Source: Piscinibacterium candidicorallinum (GTDB taxonomy: Bacteria; Pseudomonadota; Gammaproteobacteria; Burkholderiales; Burkholderiaceae_C). From it: a DNA stretch of 64,000 nucleotides. The notes under the pieces are model-generated. The model was not told the DNA's origin. It was given only the letters and a program-made list of their open reading frames with translations, and ran no database searches. Shown piece after piece: positions 18,489-26,569 of this stretch (position 1 is its first letter; each line of letters opens with the position of its first letter). A program made the translations under genes and the position numbers. Location: positions 1,054,001 to 1,118,000 of the forward strand of contig NZ_CP180191.1 in the NCBI RefSeq assembly GCF_047549485.1. The letters are read 5' to 3'.

Positions 18489-19352
18489 ATGGTATTCAAG
18501 TTCGTCCGCATTCCCGCGCGCATCGCGGCCCTGTTCCTGGCAGGTGCCATGGCAGTGGGTAGCGTCCACGCTCAGACCGCTGCGCCCGCCGCACCGGCCG
18601 CCGAAGCCGCCAAGCCGGCCGAGGTTGCGCCTGCGCCAGCTGCAGCACCGGTCGCAGCAGCCACGCCGGGCAAGTCGCAGGCAGCCATCGAGAACCCGTA
18701 TGGCCTGCGCGCCATGTGGGAGCATGGTGACTTCGTGGCTAAGGGCACCCTGTTCATCATGATCTTCATGTCGCTGGGCACCTGGTACATCATCGCGGTG
18801 AAGCTTTGGGAAGGCCGCAACATCCGCCGTCAGGCAGAGGCGGCTAGCAAGTCGTTCTGGAGCGCTGGATCCGTTCGAAGCGGCGCTGACACTCTGCAGA
18901 AGGACAGCCCGTTCCGTTTCATCGCCGAGCGTGGGATCGAAGCCACGCAGAAGCACGATGGTCTGCTCGGCCAGATCGACCTCTCGACTTGGGTCACGAT
19001 GTCGATTGATCGTGCAATTGGCAATGTGCAGAGCCGCATGGGTGATGGCATGGCATTCCTCGCCACCGTGGGTTCGACCGCACCGTTCATCGGCTTGTTC
19101 GGTACGGTTTGGGGTATCTATAACGCGCTGGTTCGTATCGGCGTGTCTGGCCAGGCTTCGATCGACAAGGTAGCCGGCCCCGTGGGTGAAGCGCTGATCA
19201 TGACCGCTATCGGTCTGGCAGTCGCTGTGCCCGCAGTGTTGGGCTACAACTTCATTGTTCGCAAGAACAAGCTCGTGATGGACGACGTTCGCGCATTCGG
19301 CAGCGATCTCCACTCCGTGCTGCTCGCCTCGGCCAACTCCAAGAAGGCCTGA
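18489..19352 (+). CDS. exbB: TonB-system proton channel subunit ExbB
   Basis: A 287-residue MotA/TolQ/ExbB-family protein. It begins with a signal peptide (to 'GSVHAQ') and an Ala/Pro-rich periplasmic stretch, then three membrane helices: 'GTLFIMIFMSLGTWYIIAV', 'MAFLATVGSTAPFIGLFGTVWGI' and 'ALIMTAIGLAVAVPAVLGYNFI'. The 'GSTAPFIGLFGTVWGI' motif is diagnostic. With ExbD it converts proton flow into TonB movement. GGAGAG precedes the ATG. The 255-bp upstream gap contains a possible -10 (TAGAAT at 18359-18364) without a clear -35. First gene of exbB-exbD-exbD-tonB. Confidence 0.95.
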   Translation: MVFKFVRIPARIAALFLAGAMAVGSVHAQTAAPAAPAAEAAKPAEVAPAPAAAPVAAATPGKSQAAIENPYGLRAMWEHGDFVAKGTLFIMIFMSLGTWYIIAVKLWEGRNIRRQAEAASKSFWSAGSVRSGADTLQKDSPFRFIAERGIEATQKHDGLLGQIDLSTWVTMSIDRAIGNVQSRMGDGMAFLATVGSTAPFIGLFGTVWGIYNALVRIGVSGQASIDKVAGPVGEALIMTAIGLAVAVPAVLGYNFIVRKNKLVMDDVRAFGSDLHSVLLASANSKKA

Positions 19353-19357
19353 CAGCC

Positions 19358-19789
19358 ATGGGCATGAATGTCGGCTCGGCCGACGACGACGAAGGCCTGA
19401 ACTCGACCATCAACACCACGCCCCTCGTGGACGTGATGTTGGTGCTCTTGATCATCTTCCTCATCACCATCCCAGTGGTGACCACCTCGGTCAAGCTCGA
19501 GCTGCCCAAGGAGACCAACTCCATCCGGGAGAGCAAGCCTGAGAACATCGTGATCTCGGTGGATCGCCAGGGACGGATCTTCTACTACGACACGCCGATG
19601 CCCAACGCGCAGGCCATCTTCGAGCGCCTGCGCAAGGTCTCGACGATGAACCCGCAGCCTGAGGTGCACATCCGTGGCGATATGGCTTCGAACTACGAGC
19701 CGGTTGGCCGGGTGCTGTATGCCGTGCAGCGCGCAGGCATCGCAAAAGTCGCCTTCCTGACCGAGCCTGCAGGCCCGGGCGGAAACTAA
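19358..19789 (+). CDS. exbD: TonB-system accessory protein ExbD (first copy)
   Basis: A 143-residue single-helix protein with the essential membrane aspartate in 'TTPLVDVMLVLLIIFLI' and a periplasmic domain from about residue 45. Its ATG lies 5 bases after the exbB stop codon, with no separate ribosome site seen, so it is probably translationally coupled. A second, different exbD follows, and both keep the proton-carrying Asp. Confidence 0.94.
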   Translation: MGMNVGSADDDEGLNSTINTTPLVDVMLVLLIIFLITIPVVTTSVKLELPKETNSIRESKPENIVISVDRQGRIFYYDTPMPNAQAIFERLRKVSTMNPQPEVHIRGDMASNYEPVGRVLYAVQRAGIAKVAFLTEPAGPGGN

Positions 19790-19843
19790 TCTGAAGATCG
19801 AGGCGGCGCCCGCAGGCGCGGGCGCGTGCCGAGGAGTTTTGGC

Positions 19844-20272
19844 ATGGGAATGAGTGTTGGCAGCAGCGGAGGCAATGAGCCGGAACCGATCATGGACATC
19901 AACACGACACCGCTGATCGACGTCATGCTGGTGTTGCTGATCATGTTCATCATCACGATTCCGATTCAGCTGCATTCTGTGAACGTGAACATGCCGGTGG
20001 GTGACCCGCCGCGCAGCCAGGTTGAACCAGTGAAGATCCGTCTGGACATCAACGAAGAAAGCAAGATCTTCTGGGATGCCCAGCCTGTGGTTGACGCCGC
20101 TGATCTGGAGAACCGTCTGCGCACCGCAGCGGTCTCGCCCGACAACCCGGTGCTGATCGTTCGTCCGGACAAGCGTGCCCGCTATGAAACCGTGGCGCAC
20201 GTGCTCGCGGCGGTGCAACGTGCCGGCGTAGGCCGCATGACGATTGCCGGTGCCGAGCAGTTCGTCGAATAA
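19844..20272 (+). CDS. exbD: TonB-system accessory protein ExbD (second copy)
   Basis: A 142-residue paralogue of the preceding gene, with the membrane Asp in 'TTPLIDVMLVLLIMFII' and a periplasmic domain. ATG at 19844 is favoured by GAGGAG 7 bases upstream; an in-frame GTG at 19826 would overlap that site. The two ExbD copies differ clearly in the periplasmic domain ('LPKETNSIRESKPENI' versus 'MPVGDPPRSQVEPVKI'), so they may act as distinct subunits, as in other systems with two ExbDs. Confidence 0.94.
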   Translation: MGMSVGSSGGNEPEPIMDINTTPLIDVMLVLLIMFIITIPIQLHSVNVNMPVGDPPRSQVEPVKIRLDINEESKIFWDAQPVVDAADLENRLRTAAVSPDNPVLIVRPDKRARYETVAHVLAAVQRAGVGRMTIAGAEQFVE

Positions 20273-20400
20273 CCCGTCGACAAGGGTCGATCAGCGATCG
20301 ATGATTGTGCAGCTGCTGCCGTCCCGGGGAGGGGCGGCACGCGGCGCACGCAGTGGCCCAGGCGCCTCGTGCGGCCTGAGTCCCAAGGAGTAGGTTTGTT

Positions 20401-21090
20401 ATGGCAAACGACATCCGTATGGTGACGGACTACCGGACCCAGCAGCGGAACCCGCGCAAGCACATGGTGGGTCTGTCTGTGGTGGTCGGGTTGCACGCCG
20501 TCTTGCTGTACGCGGTCACGACGGGTCTGGCCAACCAGATGATCGTCAAGGTGGCCAAGCCGGTTGAGGCGCTGCTTGAGGAATACAAGCCGCCGCCCCC
20601 GCCGCCCCCGCCCCCGCCGCCCCCGCCACCGCCCAAGCAGGTCACCCAGGCGCCGCCTCCTGAGGCTCCGCCGCCGGTGTTCGTGCCGCAGGCAGAGGTG
20701 AAGCCCACGGTGCCTGTGGAAGCGCCTGTGGTGCCAGTGACAACCGCACCGCCGGTTGCCGAGTACAAGATCACGCCGCCCGCACCGCCTGCACCGCCGG
20801 CGCTGCCCAGCGTGATCCGTGGCACCGGCAACTGCTCGGCTGTGCCGCCCAAGCCGGAGTATCCGCGCAAGGCGCTGCAGGAGAGCGTGCAGGGCACGAT
20901 CGTGATCCGTGCGCAGGTTGGTGCGAACGGTCGCCTGGGCAGCCCGGTGATTCATTCGGTCAGCGGCATGTCGCAGCTGCAGGCGCGCATGTTCCAGTCT
21001 GTGCTGTTCTCCAACGTGGCGGGCTACGCCTGCGCAGGGGAGCCAGGTCAGGTGTACGAGATTCCGTTCGACTTCAAGCTGAACGACTGA
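20401..21090 (+). CDS. tonB: Energy transducer TonB
   Basis: A 229-residue TonB with a cytoplasmic N terminus, a membrane anchor near residues 22-45 ('MVGLSVVVGLHAVLLYAVTTG'), a periplasmic spacer starting with 15 consecutive prolines (codons 20590-20634), further Pro/Val/Glu-rich sequence, and a C-terminal TonB domain ('PPKPEYPRKALQESVQGTIVIR', 'PFDF'). It links ExbB/ExbD in the inner membrane to receptors in the outer membrane. AAGGAG precedes the ATG. The proline run likely stalls ribosomes and would need elongation factor P. It closes the operon and is followed by a strong terminator. Confidence 0.95.
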   Translation: MANDIRMVTDYRTQQRNPRKHMVGLSVVVGLHAVLLYAVTTGLANQMIVKVAKPVEALLEEYKPPPPPPPPPPPPPPPKQVTQAPPPEAPPPVFVPQAEVKPTVPVEAPVVPVTTAPPVAEYKITPPAPPAPPALPSVIRGTGNCSAVPPKPEYPRKALQESVQGTIVIRAQVGANGRLGSPVIHSVSGMSQLQARMFQSVLFSNVAGYACAGEPGQVYEIPFDFKLND

Positions 21091-21129
21091 ACCTCAGCGG
21101 CCTTCGGGCTGCAGACTGGCATCTCTCTG

Positions 21130-21155
21130 AAAGGGCCCGATCTTCGGGCCCTTTC
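21130..21155 (+). terminator. Rho-independent terminator of the exb-tonB operon
   Basis: An 11-bp perfect stem (AAAGGGCCCGA / TCGGGCCCTTT) with a 3-base loop, followed by a pyrimidine-rich CTCTTTCTC tract. Confidence 0.85.
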
Positions 21156-21639
21156 TCTTTCTCGTGCGCCGATCCGGTGCATGCGCACGGATCGCAGTGA
21201 TGGTGCTGTGTGCCCCGCCGGGCCTATGTCTTCGGCGTGAGATGCACAAGGTCTCCACGACCCTGAAAATCACCGCAGATCCGCACCCAGCAAGCGGAAA
21301 GGCGAAAAACCAATATTCAAAATCTGATTGACAATCGTTCACTATTGGCGACACTTATTAATCAGAAATTGAAAATTCGGCGCGCACAGCTCCCGCGCGT
21401 GCTGCAGGCTATGCAGTCCGAGCGCGTTGGCTGGGAGCGGTTGGACCGGCGCCTTCCCGGTATCTCTCGAAGCGGGCGCGGCCGTTTGCCAGGCCTCCCG
21501 GCGGGGCTGCCCAAGTCGTGCGCAGCGCTCCGCCGCGCGAGGTCCTGACGAGGTCCCCGTATGGCCGCTGAATCGATCGTTACGACGAGCAGCCACGCTG
21601 CGGCTGCGCAAACTCACGCCCCGAACATTCGGTCGCGGT
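21156..21639 (+). other. Gene-free gap with an AT-rich island
   Basis: 484 bases between the convergent tonB and mltD genes. Around 21295-21375 the composition turns AT-rich, with a perfect -35 hexamer TTGACA at 21328-21333; the sequence at the right distance for a -10 (ACACTT) is poor. A 67-codon open frame starting at 21345 has no recognisable domain or ribosome site and is not called as a gene. An unrecognised small RNA is possible. Confidence 0.35.
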
Positions 21640-23337
21640 TCAGCGCTTTGAGGAGCTGCTTTTCGCGCCTGCAGGCTTGGCCGCCGCGCGGGTACCGCTC
21701 TTGGTCTTCTGCGCCGTGGCCTTGCGCGACGTTGCGCGCGGGGTCGGTCGCGAGGCCGTCTTGCCCTTTGCCTGCGCGCCAGCCTTGGCGGGTGCGGCGG
21801 CGCGGTAGATCGTCAAGCGCTGACCGGCTGCCACGCTGCTGCGCCCACCATTCCACTGCGCCAGCTGGGTGGTGGAGACTCGGTAGCGGCGCGCGATGCT
21901 GGCCATGCTCTCACCCTTGCGCACGACATGCACGCCGCGACGCAGGGCGGGGCCGTCGGGCGCGACCAGCAGATCACCGGACTCTGCGATCGTCTCGGGA
22001 ATGTCTTCGCTGACGTGCTTCGGACGCGGGACCAGCAGTGTCGACCCGGGCCGGATGACCGTGCGCGCCGGGATGTTGTTGGCACTGCGCAGATCGGTCT
22101 CGGAGATGCCGAAACGGGCCGCGATCGCCGCAGGCCGCTCCGTGGCGCCTACGCGGTAGGCCATCCAGGACGACAGTGGCCGGTCGTAGTTCTCCAGGTT
22201 CTTGAGGAACACGTCGACCTTGTCGGCAGGCAGCAGGATCTCGGGGCGCAGTGCGCCGACGATCACGGGCCGATTGAACGAGGGGTTGAGCGCGCGGAAC
22301 TGATCGACCGAGATCTCGGCGAGCTTGGCGGCCGTGACCACGTCAATGTCGCGGTCCTTGGTGATCGTGACGAAGTAGGGCTCATTGCGGATCACCGGCA
22401 GCTTCAAGCCGTAACGCTCCGGGTCCTTGACGATGTTCTTGATGGCCTGCAGCTTGGGCACGTACCAGCGTGTCTCGGCAGGCATGTTCAGGCTCTGATA
22501 GTCCGTAGGCTTGCCGGCGCGCTGGTTGCGCGCAATCGCGCGCGACACAGAGCCTTCACCCCAGTTGTAGCTGGCCAACGCGAGATGCCAGTCGCCGAAC
22601 ATGCCGTAAAGGCGCTCGAAGTAGTCCAGCGCGGCGCGCGTGGAGTCGATCACCGAGCGGCGCTCGTCCTTCCACATGGTCTGCTTGAGGTTGTATTGCT
22701 TGCCCGTACTCGGAATGAACTGCCACATGCCACTGGCCTTGGCCGTGGACAGCGCCTGCGGATTGAATGCGCTTTCGATGAAAGGCAGCAGCGCCAGCTC
22801 CATGGGCATGTTGCGGCGCTCGATCTCCTCGACGATGAAGTAAAGGTAGCGGCTGGCCCGTTCAGTCATGCGCTGCATGTACTCGGGCTGGCGGGCGTAC
22901 CACTGCGTTTTGTCATCGGCCAGCGGGCTTTGGAGATCCGGCATGGCAAAGCCGTTGCGGATCCGGGCCCAGAGGTCCTCGCGGGTCAAGTCCAGCTCGC
23001 TGCCGAGCTTGGGTGCATCGCCCGCCAGCTGCGGTGTGGCCGATCGTCCGTCCGGCGCGATGAGCTCCGGGGTGGAGAGCGGGCCGATCGCATCCGGCGC
23101 GGGCGGCACGGCTTGGGCTGGTCCGGGTGCGGCCTGTGCGGTGGCCGGTGCCGCGGGCACCGTGGGTGGCGCCGCGGGCCGCCCAGTCGGAGGCGTCGCA
23201 AGATGTGCGGGCGTGGCCTGGGTAGGCGCAGCCGGTGCACTCGGCACCTCGCGCGTCTCGATCGGCGCTGGCGTGTTCTGTGCCCACCCGCTCGTGCACA
23301 GGGCGGATAGCAGCAGGCCCGCCCCGACATGCTGCAT
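21640..23337 (-). CDS. mltD: Membrane-bound lytic murein transglycosylase D-like with LysM domains
   Basis: Cleaves the glycan strands of peptidoglycan. From ATG 23337 the protein has 565 residues: signal peptide ('MQHVGAGLLLSALCTSGWAQ'), a long Pro/Ala-rich linker, the SLT domain with catalytic Glu near residue 188 in 'ALLPFIESAFNPQALS' plus 'ASGMWQFIPSTGKQY' and 'LALASYNWGEGSV', two LysM segments ('YRVGATERPAAIAARFGI', 'HVVRKGESMASIARRYRV') and a Lys/Ala-rich tail. A start at 23448 would put 37 residues before the signal peptide, whereas 23337 has AAGG upstream. It neighbours gloB as in E. coli. Confidence 0.92.
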   Translation of the reverse strand: MQHVGAGLLLSALCTSGWAQNTPAPIETREVPSAPAAPTQATPAHLATPPTGRPAAPPTVPAAPATAQAAPGPAQAVPPAPDAIGPLSTPELIAPDGRSATPQLAGDAPKLGSELDLTREDLWARIRNGFAMPDLQSPLADDKTQWYARQPEYMQRMTERASRYLYFIVEEIERRNMPMELALLPFIESAFNPQALSTAKASGMWQFIPSTGKQYNLKQTMWKDERRSVIDSTRAALDYFERLYGMFGDWHLALASYNWGEGSVSRAIARNQRAGKPTDYQSLNMPAETRWYVPKLQAIKNIVKDPERYGLKLPVIRNEPYFVTITKDRDIDVVTAAKLAEISVDQFRALNPSFNRPVIVGALRPEILLPADKVDVFLKNLENYDRPLSSWMAYRVGATERPAAIAARFGISETDLRSANNIPARTVIRPGSTLLVPRPKHVSEDIPETIAESGDLLVAPDGPALRRGVHVVRKGESMASIARRYRVSTTQLAQWNGGRSSVAAGQRLTIYRAAAPAKAGAQAKGKTASRPTPRATSRKATAQKTKSGTRAAAKPAGAKSSSSKR

Positions 23338-23580
23338 TGCGGCCTTGCCGCGCGGTGTCGCAGCCGCAACGCCATGCCTCGGGCTGTGCCGCTCGCAGAT
23401 TGGGGCGCGGGCAGAGCAGGCGAGCAGACGGCGTGGGTTGAACGTCATGAGGCGGGGGCGGATGCAGGGCGCTAAACCCCAGATTTTAGGCGTGCCGGTC
23501 TGCCGCGCGCCCGCTGTTGCTGGAGCGCAGCGTCCAATGTGCAGTCCGCGTCAACCACGACCCGCGCAGTGCGTGCCCGT

Positions 23581-24342
23581 TCAAGCGCGAAACACATCCT
23601 TGAGTGCGCGTCGCCGCGCAAACTCGGCCGCTGACCCCGCGCGCAGGAAGGGGTTGGTCTCAAGCTCGGTCTCGATCGTCGAGGGCAAGGTGCAGCGACC
23701 CTGAGCGCGCAGAGCAATGCAGGCAGCCAGACGCTCGGCGGTGCGCGTATTGGCCGGTTCGACGTGCGTGGCAAAGCGGAGATTGGCCACCGTGTACTCG
23801 TGCGCGCAGAACATCCGCGTGGCACTTGGCAGTTCGGCCAAGACACTGAGGCTTGTCCACATCTGCTCGGGGCTGCCTTCAAACAGGCGACCACAGCCGG
23901 CCGCAAAGAGCGTGTCGCCGCAGAACAGCGCCGGACTATCGATGCCCGTGCCGTCTGCTGTGCCCACTGCGAAGTAGCAGATGTGATCCAGCGTATGCCC
24001 CGGCGTCGCGAGCACCTGCAGCGTCACTCCCCAAGGGGCGAGTTGCACTGCGTCTCGATCTTTCACAGCCTGGGTGAGCCAGGGCATGGTGCCAGCCTGG
24101 CGCCCAGCCAGCGGGCCGATGATCTCGATACCGGGAAATTGCGTACGCAATGCCGCGACACCACCGATGTGATCGCCATGATGGTGCGTCAGTAGAATGC
24201 CCCGCAGCTTCAAGCCGCCGGATGCAAGCCAGCGCTGCACCGGCTCGGCTTGACCCGGGTCCACAACCCAGGCCTGCTGTGTGTCGTGGATTGCCCAGAT
24301 GTAGTTGTCTGTGAATGCGGGCAGCTCGGTGATGCTCAGCAT
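23581..24342 (-). CDS. gloB: Hydroxyacylglutathione hydrolase (glyoxalase II)
   Basis: Hydrolyses S-lactoylglutathione in methylglyoxal detoxification. The 253-residue protein has the metallo-beta-lactamase metal motif 'LTHHHGDHIGG', then 'ATPGHTLDHICY', 'LFCGDTLFAAGCGRLFEG', 'FCAHEYTVANLRFA' and the C-terminal 'TNPFLR' typical of glyoxalase II. ATG 24342 gives the family start 'MLSITELPAFTDNYIW'. It is divergent from the methyltransferase gene, in the mltD-gloB-yafS-rnhA order known from E. coli. Confidence 0.95.
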   Translation of the reverse strand: MLSITELPAFTDNYIWAIHDTQQAWVVDPGQAEPVQRWLASGGLKLRGILLTHHHGDHIGGVAALRTQFPGIEIIGPLAGRQAGTMPWLTQAVKDRDAVQLAPWGVTLQVLATPGHTLDHICYFAVGTADGTGIDSPALFCGDTLFAAGCGRLFEGSPEQMWTSLSVLAELPSATRMFCAHEYTVANLRFATHVEPANTRTAERLAACIALRAQGRCTLPSTIETELETNPFLRAGSAAEFARRRALKDVFRA

Positions 24343-24424
24343 GGCGTCCAAGAGGTGTTTCCGGTCCACGTGCAGTCGATTCTGCGCAGTTTGCCCACGA
24401 TCTCCACGCCATCGCAACGCCTAC

Positions 24425-25288
24425 ATGAGCTCCAGCGCCCCCGATCCCGACTCCGGCAAGCGTCCGCAGGCCGGGCCGCGCTCGGCGTGCAGCGGTCTGA
24501 TGCAGCCCCTGTCCGAATGGGCGCAGTGCCCGGCCGGTCAGTATGTGCTCGGCTGGGAGCAGCGCATCGTCGACGAGATGGTCGATGACGTCTTCGGATT
24601 CCATGCACTCCAGCTGGGCTGGCCCGAACTGGCCGGGCTGCGCGCGAATCGCATGCCGCATCGCTGGTTGGCTGGAGCGGGTGCGGATTTCGGTCTGGCT
24701 GCTGATCTGCTGATCGAGCCTGAGGATCTGCCGTTCCCGGCGCAAACCCTGGATCTCGTTGTGCTGGCCCACGTACTTGAGTTCGCCGCGGACCCGCACC
24801 AGGTGCTGCGGGAAGTCGAGCGCGTGCTGGTACCTGAGGGGCGCGTGGTCGTTCTCGGATTCAACCCGCTATCGCTCTGGGGCGCGCGCCAGCGATTGAT
24901 GCGCCCGTTGGGGCCGTATCTGCCGCGCGAGGGGCAGTTCATCAGTCCGCCGCGTTTGAAGGACTGGTTCAAGCTTCTGGGCATGGACGCGCAGCGCAGC
25001 CGCTTCGGTTGCTACGTGCCCTGGGTGCGTTCCGAGCGCTGGCTTGAGCGATGGGCATGGATGGATCGCATGGGGCCGCGGTGGTGGCCCTTTACTGGCA
25101 GTGTCTATGCAATGAGTGCGGTCAAGCATGTGCGGGGCATGCGTCTGATCGGTGCGGCGTGGAAGAAGCCCGCGCGAGCAGCCATTGCACCGGTGCCCGC
25201 AGCCTCGAACAGCCCGGTGTCCTTCGAGGTCTTGGGCGTTCACCAAACCGCGCGAGAAGCCCCTACCTTCAGGCATGGGGAGGGATAG
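24425..25288 (+). CDS. YafS-like SAM-dependent methyltransferase, C terminus altered by IS insertion
   Basis: A class I methyltransferase-like protein of 287 residues with 'DLLIEPEDLPFPAQTLDLVVLAHVLEFAADPHQVLREVERVL.P.G' (motifs of the methyltransferase-11 fold), lying between gloB and rnhA as yafS does in E. coli. The substrate is unknown. Its last 14 residues (QTAREAPTFRHGEG) are encoded by the left end of the inserted TnpB element. If the element is removed, the frame continues for nine more codons and stops at TGA 26615-26617, directly abutting the rnhA ATG. Start ATG 24425 is plausible; ATG 24500 is an alternative. Confidence 0.85.
   Translation: MSSSAPDPDSGKRPQAGPRSACSGLMQPLSEWAQCPAGQYVLGWEQRIVDEMVDDVFGFHALQLGWPELAGLRANRMPHRWLAGAGADFGLAADLLIEPEDLPFPAQTLDLVVLAHVLEFAADPHQVLREVERVLVPEGRVVVLGFNPLSLWGARQRLMRPLGPYLPREGQFISPPRLKDWFKLLGMDAQRSRFGCYVPWVRSERWLERWAWMDRMGPRWWPFTGSVYAMSAVKHVRGMRLIGAAWKKPARAAIAPVPAASNSPVSFEVLGVHQTAREAPTFRHGEG
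25260..25280 (+). repeat. Left-end hairpin of the TnpB element
   Basis: An imperfect palindrome with outer CCCC/GGGG and inner CCT/AGG arms, with one mismatch and one bulge. It lies 16 bases inside the proposed left end and resembles the right-end hairpin, as expected for single-strand transposition substrates. Confidence 0.6.
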
Positions 25289-25315
25289 CGCGTGCGGCGC
25301 CAGCCGCAGAGGCTT

Positions 25316-25344
25316 TTGGTGGCGCATGACACGAACTGTATATT
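25316..25344 (+). promoter_or_regulatory. Possible sigma-70 promoter of tnpB
   Basis: TTGGTG (25316-25321) and TATATT (25339-25344) are separated by 17 bases. Transcription would start near 25351, only a few bases before the ATG at 25355, so the mRNA would be almost leaderless, consistent with no visible Shine-Dalgarno. Confidence 0.4.
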
Positions 25345-25354
25345 CATACAGCCT

Positions 25355-26569
25355 ATGATCGAAACGCGCTTGTCCAATGAGCCTCGAAAGCCTGCCCGGC
25401 CCAAGCATCGGGTGCGTGTGCTGCGCGTTCGCATCAAGAACAAGCACGCTGAGGCGCTCGATGAGATGGCCCGAGCGGTCAATCTGTGCTGGAACTACTG
25501 CAACGAGCTGAGCCTGAAGATCCTGGAGCGTGAGCAGCGTTTTGTGAAGGCGTCTGAGCTTCAGCGCTACATGGCCGGGGCCAGCAAAGAGGGCCTGCCG
25601 GTGGGCTCAGCGGTCTTTCAGCAAGTCGCCGAAGAGTTTGTGACGCGCCGCGCCCAGCACCGCAAGCGGCGCCTGGCCTGGCGCGTGAGCCGCGGCAGCC
25701 GTCGATCGCTGGGCTGGATTCCGTTCAAGGCGCGCTCGTTGACCTATCGCGCCGGCCAGATCCAGTTCCAAGGCCAAATGCTAGGCATTTGGGACTCTTG
25801 GGGCATGGGCGAGGTCGAACTGGGCGCCGGCTGCATCAGCCAGGACGCCCGCGGACGCTGGTACCTGAACGTCACGGTGAAGCTGCCGGCGCTGCCAGCC
25901 AAGCCGCCAACCCTTTCGGCACCGGTGGGCATCGACCTGGGGCTCAAGGATCTCGCTGCCTTGAGCGACGGACGCAAGATCGAAGCGCAACGCTTCTACC
26001 GGGATCTTGAGCCGGCCCTGGCCACCGCGCAACGCGCCGGCAAGAGGGCGCGCGTACGTGCCATCCACGCCAAGATCGCCAACCGCAGGAAGGATTTCCT
26101 GCACCAGTTCAGCAGTCAACTCGTGCGCGAGCATGGCTGCATCGTCGTGGGCGACGTCAATGCCCAGGCTCTAGCCCAGGGTCCGCACGCCAAGAGCGTG
26201 CTGGACGCGGGCTGGAGCACCCTCAGAACCATGCTGAAGTACAAGAGCGATGACGCGGCAGTCTGGTTCTTGGAAACGAGCGAGAGCCACACCACCCGAA
26301 CGTGCAGTCACTGCGGCGAGCGCACCGGGCCATCTGGGGTCGAAGGCCTAGCGGTGCGCAGATGGGCTTGCGCCCACTGCGGCTGGGCGCACGACCGGGA
26401 TGTGAACGCCGCCAGGAACATTCTGAAGCGTGGACTTCTCCAGCTCGAGCAGCAGTTCTCCTCTGCACTGGAGGCGAAAGCCTGCGAACGTGCAGTGAAT
26501 GAGGCTGGCGCAAAAGCGTCAGCCGGGGCCGGACATGGCCCTCTGGCAGCAGGAATCCCCCGGCTTTAG
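25355..26569 (+). CDS. tnpB: TnpB RNA-guided nuclease homologue with non-canonical RuvC-II site
   Basis: A 404-residue TnpB (OrfB) protein, of the family ancestral to Cas12. RuvC-I Asp is D194 in 'GIDLGLKDLAALSDG', and RuvC-III Asp is D349 in 'HDRDVNAARNIL', after a zinc ribbon 'CSHCG...CAHCG'. Where most TnpBs have the RuvC-II Glu ('vvEDLN'), this protein reads 'IVVGDVNAQAL', with Gly266 at the expected Glu position. Glu307/Glu310 in 'FLETSESHTTRTCS' might compensate, but that is a guess. The start is ATG 25355; an upstream GTG (25292) has no better support. It ends 18 bases before the right end of the element. Confidence 0.9.
   Translation: MIETRLSNEPRKPARPKHRVRVLRVRIKNKHAEALDEMARAVNLCWNYCNELSLKILEREQRFVKASELQRYMAGASKEGLPVGSAVFQQVAEEFVTRRAQHRKRRLAWRVSRGSRRSLGWIPFKARSLTYRAGQIQFQGQMLGIWDSWGMGEVELGAGCISQDARGRWYLNVTVKLPALPAKPPTLSAPVGIDLGLKDLAALSDGRKIEAQRFYRDLEPALATAQRAGKRARVRAIHAKIANRRKDFLHQFSSQLVREHGCIVVGDVNAQALAQGPHAKSVLDAGWSTLRTMLKYKSDDAAVWFLETSESHTTRTCSHCGERTGPSGVEGLAVRRWACAHCGWAHDRDVNAARNILKRGLLQLEQQFSSALEAKACERAVNEAGAKASAGAGHGPLAAGIPRL

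Noticed and set aside
21318..21345. Possible Fur box near the exb-tonB operon end
   Set aside because: The AT-rich sequence does not match the GATAAT-repeat pattern and lies downstream of tonB, not at a promoter.
21345..21548. 67-codon plus-strand frame in the tonB-mltD gap
   Set aside because: No ribosome site, no domain, Arg/Pro-rich composition typical of chance frames in GC-rich DNA.
21928..23310. 460-codon plus-strand frame opposite mltD
   Set aside because: Shadow of the lytic transglycosylase, which has a catalytic motif and LysM domains on the other strand.
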